NCBI GenBank assembly: GCA_028282785.1
Contig: JANQHE010000020.1
Coordinates: 62,001 to 126,000 of the forward strand
Length of the DNA: 64,000 nt
Origin: Bacteroidales bacterium
Lineage (GTDB): Bacteria; Bacteroidota; Bacteroidia; Bacteroidales; UBA12077
Reading direction: 5' to 3'
The position numbers and the translations under genes are program-made. Positions within the stretch are counted from its first letter, which is position 1, and each line of letters starts with the position of its first letter. The notes below the pieces were generated by a model. The model was not told the DNA's origin, ran no database searches, and saw nothing but the letters and a program-made list of their open reading frames with translations. Below, piece by piece: positions 46,061 through 54,781 of the stretch.

Positions 46061-46138
46061 GTATTTACCCCTAAATCCCCTAAAGGGGACTTTTGAAAAA
46101 TTGCTTTTTGATGACTCCCTTTAGGGTTGGGGTAATAC
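46061..46138. repeat. Palindromic dispersed repeat, 78 bp
   Basis: The ends GTATTTACCCC and GGGGTAATAC are complementary, and CCCCTAAAGGGGA / TCCCTTTAGGGTTGGGG form an inner imperfect stem. The half-unit GACTCCCTTTAGGGTTGGGGTAAT recurs in altered form at 28647-28715, 52321-52411 and 57217-57255. It has no coding potential. Confidence 0.65.
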
Positions 46139-46203
46139 AGCAAAAAGAAATTTTCAGAAAAGAAATTTTGGTGTTTGCTCATTAGTACTAAAAATAAAAA
46201 CAA

Positions 46204-47649
46204 ATGAAAAATACAATATTAGCAGTATTGGCACTACTATTAGTGTTTCCGGTACACGCACAAAAAATAAAAAAATCAAAACTAAAGATTTTGTATGTAG
46301 CTCAAAATCCTGATTTGCCGGATGGATATTCATTTGGTGGAAACAGGGAGTTGTGGAAATCCTTAAAAAAGGACAGGCCACAGGATTTTTACCAGTTCTT
46401 CCAAAAATATTTCGAGACCGTGACCATGGTTTACGGAGAGGAATACAAGGAAGAAATGTCTTACAAAAATGATGTAACCGTTATTGATGCATTAATACCT
46501 CAGAAGGATGGTAAAAAGTTAGAATATTGGAATGGGCATCAGGCACCTGATTATTTAAGTGAAGATTATGATGCTCCTACGATTTTTATCGCCGGAGTGG
46601 GAGGAGCCATCCTTTGGAACAAGGAAACAAAAATTGATTGGTTATGTAATTGTTTGTACTCACACGCTTTTGATATGGATAAAACTCATCCCATTTTCAA
46701 TACACCTTACAAGGTGACCTTAACTGAGGAAAAGCAAAAACACAAGGGTGGTGTTTTCCATTACTACAGTGGCAAGGATGCACCTAAGGAAGAAATGATG
46801 TGGCGTGTGCAAAATGTAGATCATATGGAAGGTTACCCTCCCGGAATTGTTGCTAACCCTGGTTTTGGGGATTCTCCTGATGCCGAATCTATTTCAGGTG
46901 GGCCATGTATCAAATCCATCAAGGCAACAGCATTGGGCCGTCATGGTAATTTCTTCCAATGGGGCTATCGAGCTTCTCCAAAACATTTAACCGAAGAAGG
47001 AAAATTGACATTGATCAATACCATCCATTATATGGCTCAGTTTAAAGGACAAAAGCCATTTGTAAAACGTATTGCTCCACATCGATTGGTAGCTTTGGAT
47101 GAAGTGTATAAAGCTTCAGATAAGGGTTATGCCGGTGAAATGAAATTTATGCAACGACTGCACAATGATGTAAATGCTGCTATGGCAAGAAAGCTGGCAG
47201 GAAAGCCAAACGAATTTGACAAATATACCTTAAACCGTGATTCAAAATTTCCTGACAGAACCAAACATTTGGTTAATGTTCCTCAAAAGATCATTGAAAA
47301 ATACGTAGATGACTGGAATGCTTACTTGAAATACTATGAGGATAATATTGGCTACCTGGGCTTATCAGAACCAAAAGAACAATATGGTTTTAGCTATTGG
47401 GATGTAATAATTGATAAGGACCTTCAAAAATTAGGTATTGCCAATAACGATATTCAATTGTTAGAGAAGTGCATCACAATGCTTGAAACGAATGAGCAAA
47501 CAGACTTGGCTCAAAAACTGCTGGAAAAATACACCACTGAAAAATTTGTGTCTGCTGAAGAATGGCGAAAGTGGTTTAAGAAGAACAAAGAGAAATTATT
47601 CTTTACTGAAACAGGAGGGTATAAATGGATGCTGGATATAACCAAATAG
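46204..47649 (+). CDS. Secreted protein of unknown function
   Basis: 481 residues with a signal peptide (ending VHAQ). I do not recognise the family with confidence. Residues about 20-285 read like a ThuA/GATase1-like fold (AGVGGAILW, then GRHGNFFQWGYRASPKHLTEEGKLTLINTIHYM); the remainder (about 295-481) is helical, with charged repeats. It follows the TlpA and DsbD-alpha genes and probably belongs to that periplasmic or surface module. No catalytic residues can be assigned. Confidence 0.55.
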   Translation: MKNTILAVLALLLVFPVHAQKIKKSKLKILYVAQNPDLPDGYSFGGNRELWKSLKKDRPQDFYQFFQKYFETVTMVYGEEYKEEMSYKNDVTVIDALIPQKDGKKLEYWNGHQAPDYLSEDYDAPTIFIAGVGGAILWNKETKIDWLCNCLYSHAFDMDKTHPIFNTPYKVTLTEEKQKHKGGVFHYYSGKDAPKEEMMWRVQNVDHMEGYPPGIVANPGFGDSPDAESISGGPCIKSIKATALGRHGNFFQWGYRASPKHLTEEGKLTLINTIHYMAQFKGQKPFVKRIAPHRLVALDEVYKASDKGYAGEMKFMQRLHNDVNAAMARKLAGKPNEFDKYTLNRDSKFPDRTKHLVNVPQKIIEKYVDDWNAYLKYYEDNIGYLGLSEPKEQYGFSYWDVIIDKDLQKLGIANNDIQLLEKCITMLETNEQTDLAQKLLEKYTTEKFVSAEEWRKWFKKNKEKLFFTETGGYKWMLDITK

Positions 47650-47745
47650 ATTTAAGTTATAAAGAATTTATTTGTAACAATGCATTGAAAGTTTCCATTT
47701 TTCATAGGTGCTTTTTGGAGTTTAGTGAGTTTTTTAATTAGCTAA

Positions 47746-47835
47746 GGTGATACAATTGTTTCTTTAGGTGATGATAATAAAGGATTTGCTTTGGATGAGA
47801 AATTGGAAGAGTTATTTTCAAAGTACCATAAATAA
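47746..47835 (+). pseudogene. 3' remnant of a TlpA-like gene
   Basis: A frame with no start codon encodes GDTIVSLGDDNKGFALDEKL then EELFSKYHK and stop. This is the C-terminal tail of the thioredoxin genes just upstream (compare ELDKKLEELFE and KLDHKLEELLGK). An in-frame stop (47743) precedes it, and before that GAFWSLVSF recalls the FWASWC active-site strand with the CGPC part gone. It is best read as a third TlpA paralogue lost by deletion. Confidence 0.65.
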
Positions 47836-47902
47836 AAGGAGAGAGTAAATTTGAAGTGCTCCCTTTTATTTGTTAAAAAAAGAAAAATTGTAAAAGTAGG
47901 TT

Positions 47903-49150
47903 ATGAAGAAGATACTTGTTATAATAATCATATTAATTGGAATTATGATTTCAGCGTTAAGCCAGGAGTCTAAATTTCAAGTTCCGGTACTTAAAATATA
48001 TCTGGATTGTACTGTTTGCGATATGAGTTACATTATCCAGAAAATGAGTTATGTTAATTTTGTAAGGAATCAGACCGACGCAGATATATATATATTGGTA
48101 AGAACACAAACAACCGGAAGCGGTGGCATGAAATATGAACTCGAAATTTTTGGGCAGGGAGCTTTTATGAGTATTTATAATAGAGTTAAGTTCAGTACAC
48201 TGTCAACTCAAACTGCCAGTGAGAAAAGGGAAGAAATGTTAAACCATTTATACCTTGGAATATCTTCCTTTTTTGGTAAAGCTTATTTTATAGCTCGCGA
48301 TAAATACCTCGAAGATACAACTCAGGCTGTTGTTACCGAATCAGTAGAAGAAAAAGATAAATGGAATGCCTGGGTTTTTAACGTTGGAGCAAACGGAAAT
48401 TTTAGTGGAGAGGAAAGCTCTAAAAGCAGTACTTATGGATTTACGGTTTCAGCAAAACAGGTAACTGAGAAAAATAAGTTTTATCTAAGGGCAAATTTGA
48501 GCAATAACCGGTCCGAATATAAATATGGCGATACAAAAATTACATCTGAAAAGGAAAGTAAAGAGTTAGAGGTAAGTGATGCTGTTAGTTTAGGAAATAA
48601 GTGGTCGGTGGGGGCATTCTTAGAAACAGGTAGTTCGGATTATGAAAATATGGATCTTTATATATCTTTTAAGCCGGCCATAGAGTACAGTTTTTTTCCT
48701 TATGAAGAAGCTTCAAAGCAACAAGTAACTTTATCATATCGCATAGGCGGAATTCATAACGATTATAAGGAGCGAACTGTTTTCCTGAAAGAATCTGAAT
48801 TCCTTTGGGAACATAACCTGAGTTTGGGTGCAAGTGTTATCCAAAAATGGGGTACATTATCCGGCGAAGCATCTTATGAAAGTTATTTACACGACCCAGA
48901 TTTATACGCACTGAATTTTAGTTTATATACAAATATTAGAATTTACAAAGGATTATCCGTGAGTTTTAGCGCATCGTACAGTATTAACAACAACCAGTTA
49001 AATATTGCCGGGGGTGACTTAACACTTGAGGAATTATTATTGCAACAACAACAGATAACATCAGGTTATAATTTTTATATGACCATGGGACTTAATTTCT
49101 CGTTTGGATCCATGTATAATACTATTGTGAATCCCAGGTTTGGATTCTAA
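47903..49150 (+). CDS. Outer-membrane beta-barrel protein with an N-terminal cysteine-pair domain
   Basis: 415 residues with signal peptide (ending ALSQ). The N-terminal part has LDCTVCDMSYIIQKM and FVRNQTDADIYILVRTQTTGSGG, a motif I recognise from hypothetical barrel proteins in several phyla (CxxC followed by an NFVR and a TGSGG stretch). From about residue 150 it alternates strands and ends in an aromatic residue (GFGF-like, RFGF), fitting a barrel of about 12 strands. Function unknown; the CxxC and position after thioredoxin genes are suggestive only. Confidence 0.65.
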   Translation: MKKILVIIIILIGIMISALSQESKFQVPVLKIYLDCTVCDMSYIIQKMSYVNFVRNQTDADIYILVRTQTTGSGGMKYELEIFGQGAFMSIYNRVKFSTLSTQTASEKREEMLNHLYLGISSFFGKAYFIARDKYLEDTTQAVVTESVEEKDKWNAWVFNVGANGNFSGEESSKSSTYGFTVSAKQVTEKNKFYLRANLSNNRSEYKYGDTKITSEKESKELEVSDAVSLGNKWSVGAFLETGSSDYENMDLYISFKPAIEYSFFPYEEASKQQVTLSYRIGGIHNDYKERTVFLKESEFLWEHNLSLGASVIQKWGTLSGEASYESYLHDPDLYALNFSLYTNIRIYKGLSVSFSASYSINNNQLNIAGGDLTLEELLLQQQQITSGYNFYMTMGLNFSFGSMYNTIVNPRFGF

Positions 49151-49192
49151 AATGAATTGAATTAAAAATAATAATAAAAACAAATCAAGTTA

Positions 49193-49273
49193 GAGAAGAG
49201 GTAATTAGGGTATTGAAAAACTTTAGGTTAATGGTTGGTTAATAGATAATGTAACTCCGGACTATCTCTTCTC
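49193..49273 (+). repeat. Type-1 large-loop hairpin D1
   Basis: GAGAAGAG (49193-49200) pairs with CTCTTCTC (49266-49273), extended inwards by GTA/TAT with one G-U. The loop starts AATTAGGGTATT and contains CTTTAGGTTAATGG and TTAATAG, matching hairpin B at 5465. It is the first of three elements in this gap. Confidence 0.6.
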
Positions 49274-49284
49274 ATTTTAAGCAC

Positions 49285-49373
49285 AAAGAGCGAAGTCCTT
49301 TTAGAGTAAAATTAGGTAGAGTTTCTTTATATTGTTACACCAACGTTATCTTCGTAATTATACTTCGCTCTTT
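49285..49373 (+). repeat. Type-2 large-loop hairpin D2
   Basis: AAAGAGCGAAG (49285-49295) pairs with CTTCGCTCTTT (49363-49373). The loop begins TCCTTTTA and contains AAATTAGGTAGAG. It is near-identical at the arms and loop start to hairpin C at 5563. Confidence 0.65.
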
Positions 49374-49414
49374 TTAATAAATAATTTTATTGATGATTTA
49401 ATTGGTAAATAATT

Positions 49415-49496
49415 ATAAAGAGCGAGGTCCATTGAATTAATAGGTTAATAATTCAATAAAATTCTTTTCACTTATCAGTTTTACTTCGCTCTTTAT
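49415..49496 (+). repeat. Type-2 large-loop hairpin D3
   Basis: ATAAAGAGCGAGGT (49415-49428) pairs with ACTTCGCTCTTTAT (49483-49496) with one G-U pair. The loop starts CCATTGAATTAATAGGTTAATAA. It is a second, more divergent type-2 copy not present in the array after dsbD. Confidence 0.6.
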
Positions 49497-49548
49497 TTAA
49501 ATATTTTAAAATGGTTTTGCAGCGTTTAGAATAAATTTATTCTAAACC

Positions 49549-49579
49549 GAAAGTCATATATGTGCGGAATGGCTTTTTT
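49549..49579 (+). terminator. Intrinsic terminator closing the second hairpin array
   Basis: AAAGTCAT (49550-49557) pairs with ATGGCTTT (49569-49576), including one G-U, and is followed by T. TAAACCGAAAG ahead of it is shared with the terminator at 5702. It touches the 3' end of hisIE, which runs on the other strand. Confidence 0.75.
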
Positions 49580-50174
49580 ATCTATTGTGCCTTTCGCCCA
49601 AAACATTAATCACATCTTGAATGCTATGGTTTTTTACTGATAATAGAACAAGCAAGTGATAAATCAGGTCGGCTGCTTCATTTAAAAATAATTCATTGTC
49701 ATTGTCTTTGGATTCGATGATTAACTCTATAGCTTCTTCACCAACTTTTTGAGCAATTTTATTAATGCCTTTTTCAAAAAGTTTGGTAGTATAGGATTCT
49801 TCCGGCATTTCTATTTTACGCTTATCAATTACTTGTTGTAAATAGTTTAAATCGAAAGTTTGTTCTTGTAAACCAAAGCATGTTTTTCTACCTGTATGGC
49901 ATACCGGGCCTGTTGGTTCTACTAAAATTAAAAGAGTATCATTATCACAATCCGGTACTATTTCTTTTACATTTAAATAATTACCACTGGTTTCTCCTTT
50001 TGTCCATAAAATATTTCTTGACCTGCTAAAAAAAGTAACCTTTTGCTCTTTAATTGTTTTATCATATGCATTCTGGTTCATAAAACCAAGCATTAAAACT
50101 TCTTTTGTTTTTATATCTTGAATTATAGCGGGAATTAGACCGTTTAATTTATTAAAATTTAAATTTTGTTTCAT
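49578..50174 (-). CDS. hisIE: Bifunctional phosphoribosyl-AMP cyclohydrolase / phosphoribosyl-ATP pyrophosphatase
   Basis: 198 residues; steps 2 and 3 of histidine synthesis. The HisI part (about 1-103) has VTFFSRSRNILWTKGETSGN, the metal-site aspartates and cysteine in PDCDNDT, and TGPVCHTGRKTCF. The HisE part (about 110-195) has VGEEAIELIIESKD and FLNEAADLIYHLLVLL. The fused form is common in this phylum. It is the last gene of the operon and is convergent with the hairpin array. Confidence 0.95.
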   Translation of the reverse strand: MKQNLNFNKLNGLIPAIIQDIKTKEVLMLGFMNQNAYDKTIKEQKVTFFSRSRNILWTKGETSGNYLNVKEIVPDCDNDTLLILVEPTGPVCHTGRKTCFGLQEQTFDLNYLQQVIDKRKIEMPEESYTTKLFEKGINKIAQKVGEEAIELIIESKDNDNELFLNEAADLIYHLLVLLSVKNHSIQDVINVLGERHNR

Positions 50175-50253
50175 TGCTGTTAGTTTAGTTCTTTATTCAA
50201 GTTTTGAGCTTATGGCTGGAAGCTGAGAGCTATTAGCTTCTAGCTAAAAACTT

Positions 50254-51009
50254 TCAAATTCTTACTGGTATTTTTTCTTTGTACAGGCCTTCCTTTAGTA
50301 TTGAAATTTCAATCTCCTGATAGTGAAAGACACTTGCTGCAAGTGCTGCTTCTACATTTGAATAGTTGAAAACCTCGATAAAATCATCAATACTTCCGGC
50401 TCCACCTGATGCAATTACCGGAATATTTAATGTTTCAGTTAGCTTTTTTAATGGGTCTAAAGCAAAGCCATTTTTTGTGCCGTCGTGGTTCATGGATGTA
50501 AAAAGGATCTCTCCACAGCCTAAACTTTGGGTTTGCCTGGCCCAACTAAATAATTCCAGGTTGGTTTTTATTCGGCCCCCATTCTTGTAAACTATCCATT
50601 TGCCATCTTCAGGTTTTGCATCAACAGCCAATACGATAAACTGGCTTCCGAACTTTTTAGCAATATCTTCAATTAGCCCGGGACTGGTAATGGCTGCAGA
50701 ATTGACTGATATTTTATCTGCTCCTGCGGAAAGAATAGTTTCTGCATCTGCTATGCTTGATATACCGCCACCAACAGTAAAAGGTATGCTAATTTGTTTT
50801 GCAATCCTGGTTACTAACCGGCTAAGGGTTTTGCGCTTTTCGTGAGAAGCCGTAATATCCAGAAATACTAATTCATCAGCTCCATTATCACTATAATATT
50901 TGCCCAATTCAACCGGATCGCCAACATCAATCAGGTTTTCAAACTCAATTCCTTTGACAGTTTGGCCATCTTTAATGTCAAGGCATGGTATAATACGTTT
51001 TGCTAACAT
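50254..51009 (-). CDS. hisF: Imidazole glycerol phosphate synthase cyclase subunit
   Basis: 251-residue TIM barrel that uses HisH-derived ammonia to make IGP and AICAR. Catalytic D11 in IIPCLDIKDG, the phosphate loops FTVGGGISS and IASGGAGS, and the second acid in LAVDAKPE (D near 130) are present. It overlaps the start-side hisA gene by 7 bases. A 79-base gap with an imperfect AGCTNNTAGC hairpin separates it from hisIE. Confidence 0.95.
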   Translation of the reverse strand: MLAKRIIPCLDIKDGQTVKGIEFENLIDVGDPVELGKYYSDNGADELVFLDITASHEKRKTLSRLVTRIAKQISIPFTVGGGISSIADAETILSAGADKISVNSAAITSPGLIEDIAKKFGSQFIVLAVDAKPEDGKWIVYKNGGRIKTNLELFSWARQTQSLGCGEILFTSMNHDGTKNGFALDPLKKLTETLNIPVIASGGAGSIDDFIEVFNYSNVEAALAASVFHYQEIEISILKEGLYKEKIPVRI

Positions 51010-51725
51010 AACTCTATGGTATTATTTTCAAATTGAATGGTGTCTTCATAAAATGCTTTTCCAACAATCACCGCATCAATCCCCAATTTATCCAGTTCAT
51101 AAATATCCTTTTTAGAACTAACACCACCACTTGCAATGAGGTAACAATCTTTAAATTGATGTTTTAAGTTTCTGTACAACTCGACATTTGTACCTGAAAG
51201 CATTCCATCTTTAGAAATATCAGTACACATAAACCTGCGAATTCCTAAATTATAGTAGCTGTTTATCAATTCGCCTATCGCAATGCCTGTTGGTTTTGCC
51301 CATCCGTTAATGTAAACCTGGTTATCAAGTACATCGGCAGCCAAAATGAATTTCTCGTATCCAAATTCATCTATTAAATCAATAAATTTGGATGGATCTT
51401 TAATGGCTAGGCTTCCAATACCTAAATATTGGGCTCCTGCCTTAATTGCTGCTTTTACCTGAGATTTATTTCGTAAACCACCGCTATAGTCAACGATAAG
51501 ATTTGTGTTTATACAGATATCTTTCAATACACCTAAATTTTCAGGTTTCCCTGATCTTGCCCCGTCCAGGTCAACTAAATGCAACTGTTTAAATCCCTGG
51601 TTTTCGAAGGTTTTAGCAACCTGGACAGGATTGTTTGAATAGATTGTTTTTTGATTGTACTTGCCTTGTGTTAGCCTAACACACTGGCCACCTATTATGT
51701 CTATTGCCGGTATTATTTCTATCAT
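51003..51725 (-). CDS. hisA: ProFAR isomerase (HisA)
   Basis: 240-residue TIM barrel, homologous to HisF, catalysing the Amadori rearrangement of ProFAR. D9 in IIPAIDIIGGQCVRL and the second acidic residue in LAADVLDN (D near 128) are the general acid/base positions. LIASGGVSS is the phosphate loop. It overlaps hisH by 4 bases and hisF by 7 bases, suggesting coupled translation. Confidence 0.95.
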   Translation of the reverse strand: MIEIIPAIDIIGGQCVRLTQGKYNQKTIYSNNPVQVAKTFENQGFKQLHLVDLDGARSGKPENLGVLKDICINTNLIVDYSGGLRNKSQVKAAIKAGAQYLGIGSLAIKDPSKFIDLIDEFGYEKFILAADVLDNQVYINGWAKPTGIAIGELINSYYNLGIRRFMCTDISKDGMLSGTNVELYRNLKHQFKDCYLIASGGVSSKKDIYELDKLGIDAVIVGKAFYEDTIQFENNTIELC

Positions 51726-52303
51726 AATTCAATAAAGTTTTTTAGTATTAATTCTCCGGTTCTCCCACTTCGTTCAGGATGAAACTGTGTGGCATAAAAA
51801 TTACCTTTTTGCATTGCAGCAGAAAAAGGTTCAATGTAATTACAGCTTGCAATTGAGTATTTGTTGTTATATGCAAAATAGCTATGAACAAAGTACACAA
51901 AACTGTTTTCGGGGATATCTTTAAATAAAGGCCCTTTCAGATTAGAAATACTACTCCATCCAACATGTGGAACCTTTTCCTTAGGAGGGAATTTTTGAAT
52001 TTTTTCATCAAATATTCCTAAACAGGGTGTTTCGCCTTCAGTTGAAAAAGCGCACATTAGTTGCATTCCAAGGCAAATGCCTAAGACAGGCTGTTGTAAT
52101 TTTGGAATTAACGTATTTAAACCAGTTTCTTTTAAGTAATTCATAGTGGTTGATGCTTCTCCGACACCTGGAAAGATTACCTTATCAGATTTCTGAATAA
52201 TCTCAGGGGCATCTGTTATTTCAGGTTGTATTCCCAAACGGTTTAAAGCTAATGCTACACTGGTTATATTGCCTGCATTGTATTTTATTATTGATATTTT
52301 CAT
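51722..52303 (-). CDS. hisH: Imidazole glycerol phosphate synthase glutaminase subunit
   Basis: 193-residue class I glutamine amidotransferase. The nucleophile C77 lies in VLGICLGMQLM, and the His/Glu pair of the triad is in FYATQFHPERSG near the C-terminus. It supplies ammonia to HisF. It overlaps hisA by 4 bases, and a palindromic repeat fills the 134-base gap to hisB. Confidence 0.95.
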   Translation of the reverse strand: MKISIIKYNAGNITSVALALNRLGIQPEITDAPEIIQKSDKVIFPGVGEASTTMNYLKETGLNTLIPKLQQPVLGICLGMQLMCAFSTEGETPCLGIFDEKIQKFPPKEKVPHVGWSSISNLKGPLFKDIPENSFVYFVHSYFAYNNKYSIASCNYIEPFSAAMQKGNFYATQFHPERSGRTGELILKNFIEL

Positions 52304-52320
52304 ATGGTTTAATTTTTAAT

Positions 52321-52411
52321 TGAAAATCAGGATTTACCACAGCCCTAAATGGAGTCCTGATTTTCAGTTGCTACACTCTTTAGGGTATGGGGTAAAAAGT
52401 AACTGAAAATC
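52321..52411. repeat. Double palindromic repeat between hisB and hisH
   Basis: TGAAAATCAGGA (from 52321) and TCCTGATTTTCA (to 52366) form a 12-bp stem around ...AGCCCTAAATGGAG. A second hairpin, GTTGCTAC...TTTAGGGTATGGGGTAAAAAGTAAC, follows. It shares the CCCTAAA/TTTAGGG core of the dispersed repeats at 46061 and 57217, and it interrupts an otherwise compact operon. Confidence 0.6.
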
Positions 52412-52437
52412 TCACTATTCAATTTCATTTGATATTC

Positions 52438-53535
52438 TCATAACTTCCCTTTAGTAGATGGCACCTGAAAGGATGTGTTATCCTGTTTAACAGCCATCTT
52501 TATTGCTTTTGCAAGAGCTTTGAAAATGCTTTCAATTTTATGGTGCTCATTTTTACCTTTAGCCTTTATATTAAGATTGCATTGGGCCGAATCCGATAGT
52601 GATTTAAAAAAATGGTAAAACATTTCAGTAGGCGTATCACCAATTTTTTCGCGCTTGAAATTTGCACTCCATACTAACCAGGGACGTCCTCCAAAATCAA
52701 GTGCCACTTGAGCAATATTATCGTCCATTGGAAGAATGGATCCATATCGTTCTATTCCTTTTTTATTGCCTAATGCTATCTTAAGTCCTTCACCCAGGGC
52801 TATTGCAGTATCTTCTATCGTATGGTGCTCATCAATATCCAGATCTCCGTTAACCTTAAGTTCAAGGCCAATGCCTGAATGTTTGGAAAGCTGTTCCAAC
52901 ATATGGTCAAAGAATTTAAGCCCGGTCGAAATTTTTGAACTTCCATTACCATCGAGGTAAAGATTAAGTTCAATATCTGTTTCATTGGTTTTTCTATAAA
53001 CTTTAGCCGATCTGTAATTCTTTCGAATAACATTTGTTATTTCATCCCAGTTTTTGCATACAAATGAGTTTTCATCAACTGCCGGACTATCCTTAGAAAG
53101 CATAATTCCTTTAATCTTCATATTTTGGGCCAGTTGAATATCTGTAATGCGGTCTCCAATAACAAAGGATTTATCATAATCCAAAGTATCATTTAGGTAC
53201 TTGCCCACAAGCCTTGTTCCGGGTTTCCTTGTTAGCGAATTATCTTCCGGGAACGATTTGTCAATTAGAATTTCAGTGAACTCAATGCCTTCTCCCTGTA
53301 AAGTTTTTATCAGTTTCTCTTGCACTAAATGAAATACATTCTCAGGATAGGCTGCAGTCCCTAACCCATCCTGGTTACTAACCATGACCAGTTCGTAATC
53401 AAACCGATTAATTAACAGGTATAAATTACGGATAGCTCCCGGAACAAGCTCCAGTTTTTCAAGGCTATCGACTTGTTCATCTGCTGGTTCTTTAATGATT
53501 GTTCCATCTCTGTCAAGAAATAATATCTTCTTCAT
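52438..53535 (-). CDS. hisB: Bifunctional histidinol-phosphatase / imidazoleglycerol-phosphate dehydratase
   Basis: 365 residues from the ATG at 53535. A HAD-type phosphatase comes first: [12 protein letters not shown] at the N-terminus with nucleophile aspartate, then SNQDGLGT and [13 protein letters not shown] (about 1-165). The IGPD domain follows (about 180-365) with the metal-binding [13 protein letters not shown] and [16 protein letters not shown]. The fused order is that of enterobacterial HisB. An ATG 24 bases upstream (53559) is possible, but the preferred start gives a proper HAD N-terminus. It overlaps hisC by 23 bases. Confidence 0.93.
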   Translation of the reverse strand: MKKILFLDRDGTIIKEPADEQVDSLEKLELVPGAIRNLYLLINRFDYELVMVSNQDGLGTAAYPENVFHLVQEKLIKTLQGEGIEFTEILIDKSFPEDNSLTRKPGTRLVGKYLNDTLDYDKSFVIGDRITDIQLAQNMKIKGIMLSKDSPAVDENSFVCKNWDEITNVIRKNYRSAKVYRKTNETDIELNLYLDGNGSSKISTGLKFFDHMLEQLSKHSGIGLELKVNGDLDIDEHHTIEDTAIALGEGLKIALGNKKGIERYGSILPMDDNIAQVALDFGGRPWLVWSANFKREKIGDTPTEMFYHFFKSLSDSAQCNLNIKAKGKNEHHKIESIFKALAKAIKMAVKQDNTSFQVPSTKGKL

Positions 53536-54595
53536 AACAATTTGATTTTGTTTGTTCATACTTTTTTAAACTTTCAATAAGTTGTTTATTCTCTGTTGGC
53601 GTACCTACGGAAATTCTGAGGCACCCATCACAGTTATATTCACCGGACCTTTCGCGAACGATAATCTTGGCTTCCTTTAAATAGATAAATACTTTCTTGT
53701 GGTTCTTGAATTGCACGAGCAGGAAATTTGCATCGGAAGGCCATATCTTTACCACACTTTTAAGAGAATTAAAATTGTTTTCCAGCCATTCTCTTTGTTC
53801 AAGAATTGAATCGATGTTTGATTTTAAATTTTGAGTTTGCAAAGCATCTAATGCTGCTTTTTGACTTAACTGGCTTATATTGTATGGATATTTTATTTTA
53901 TTAAGAACTCCAACTATTTCTGCATTAGCAAATGCCATTCCCAAGCGTATGCCGGCATTGGCCCTGCCCTTCGAAAAAGTCTGTAAAATAACCAGGTTAG
54001 GATAACTAACGATTTCGTTTACAAAACTTACTTCAGGTGCAAAATCAATATAAGCTTCGTCAATAACAACCAATCCATTAAAACTATTCAGTAAATCAAT
54101 AATTAATTCCTTCTGGATTAAATTTCCCGTAGGGTTATTTGGCGAACACACAAAAATAATTTTGGTATTTTGCTGCCTGGTATACAATGCCTTCAAATCT
54201 AATTGAAATGATTCATCTAGTTTTACCTTGATTACCTTCACATTATTGATATTTGCACAAACCTCATACATCCCGTATGTTGGAATGTTTATCAATACGG
54301 AATCTTTGCCGGGTTCACAAAACGCCCTGATTAACAGGTCAATTATTTCATCACTGCCATTTCCTAAAAAGACATTCTCAACAGAGATTCCTTTTTGTTT
54401 TGAGATTTCCTTTTTTAAATCTCTCTGAAAAGGGTCAGGGTACCTGTTATATCCAATAGGGAAAGGGTTTTCATTGGCATCCAGAAGAATTGATTTGGCA
54501 TCTTTCAGTTCTTCCCGGGCTGATTGATAAGGTTTAAGGTTTTTAATGTTTGGCCTTATCAATTTATTTATATCAAATTCAGTTTTTGTCATCAT
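53513..54595 (-). CDS. hisC: Histidinol-phosphate aminotransferase
   Basis: 360-residue fold-type I PLP enzyme. [15 protein letters not shown] near 38-52, [15 protein letters not shown] near 76-90, [11 protein letters not shown] near 148-158, VIDEAYIDF near 176-184 and the PLP lysine in [14 protein letters not shown] near 205-218 are present. The final residues overlap the start of hisB. A 186-base non-coding gap with GC-rich sequence separates it from hisD upstream. Confidence 0.95.
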   Translation of the reverse strand: MMTKTEFDINKLIRPNIKNLKPYQSAREELKDAKSILLDANENPFPIGYNRYPDPFQRDLKKEISKQKGISVENVFLGNGSDEIIDLLIRAFCEPGKDSVLINIPTYGMYEVCANINNVKVIKVKLDESFQLDLKALYTRQQNTKIIFVCSPNNPTGNLIQKELIIDLLNSFNGLVVIDEAYIDFAPEVSFVNEIVSYPNLVILQTFSKGRANAGIRLGMAFANAEIVGVLNKIKYPYNISQLSQKAALDALQTQNLKSNIDSILEQREWLENNFNSLKSVVKIWPSDANFLLVQFKNHKKVFIYLKEAKIIVRERSGEYNCDGCLRISVGTPTENKQLIESLKKYEQTKSNCYEEDIIS

Positions 54596-54660
54596 TCGTT
54601 TATATTTTTATTCAATTGATTTTGTGTTAACTACTAACACGCCTTTCCTGGCAACAATCT

Positions 54661-54781
54661 TTTTTAGTTACTCGCTCCCGCTGGCCACAAACACAACCCG
54701 CTCGTGAACCTTCATGACTTTCCCCTCGTTGTATGATCATGTGGGATAATGCCAATATAATCATGCTCGTGTACGTCAATA
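54661..54781 (-). other. GC-rich intercistronic stretch between hisD and hisC
   Basis: This segment is visibly richer in G and C than its surroundings. On the minus strand an open run reading VHEHDYIGIIPHDHTTRGKS meets a stop at 54712 that overlaps (TCATGA) the ATG of a 15-codon frame MKVHERVVFVASGSE (54668-54715). CACGAGC occurs twice. No protein match is known to me. It could be a remnant of an inserted gene, a structured RNA or a repeat. Confidence 0.4.
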
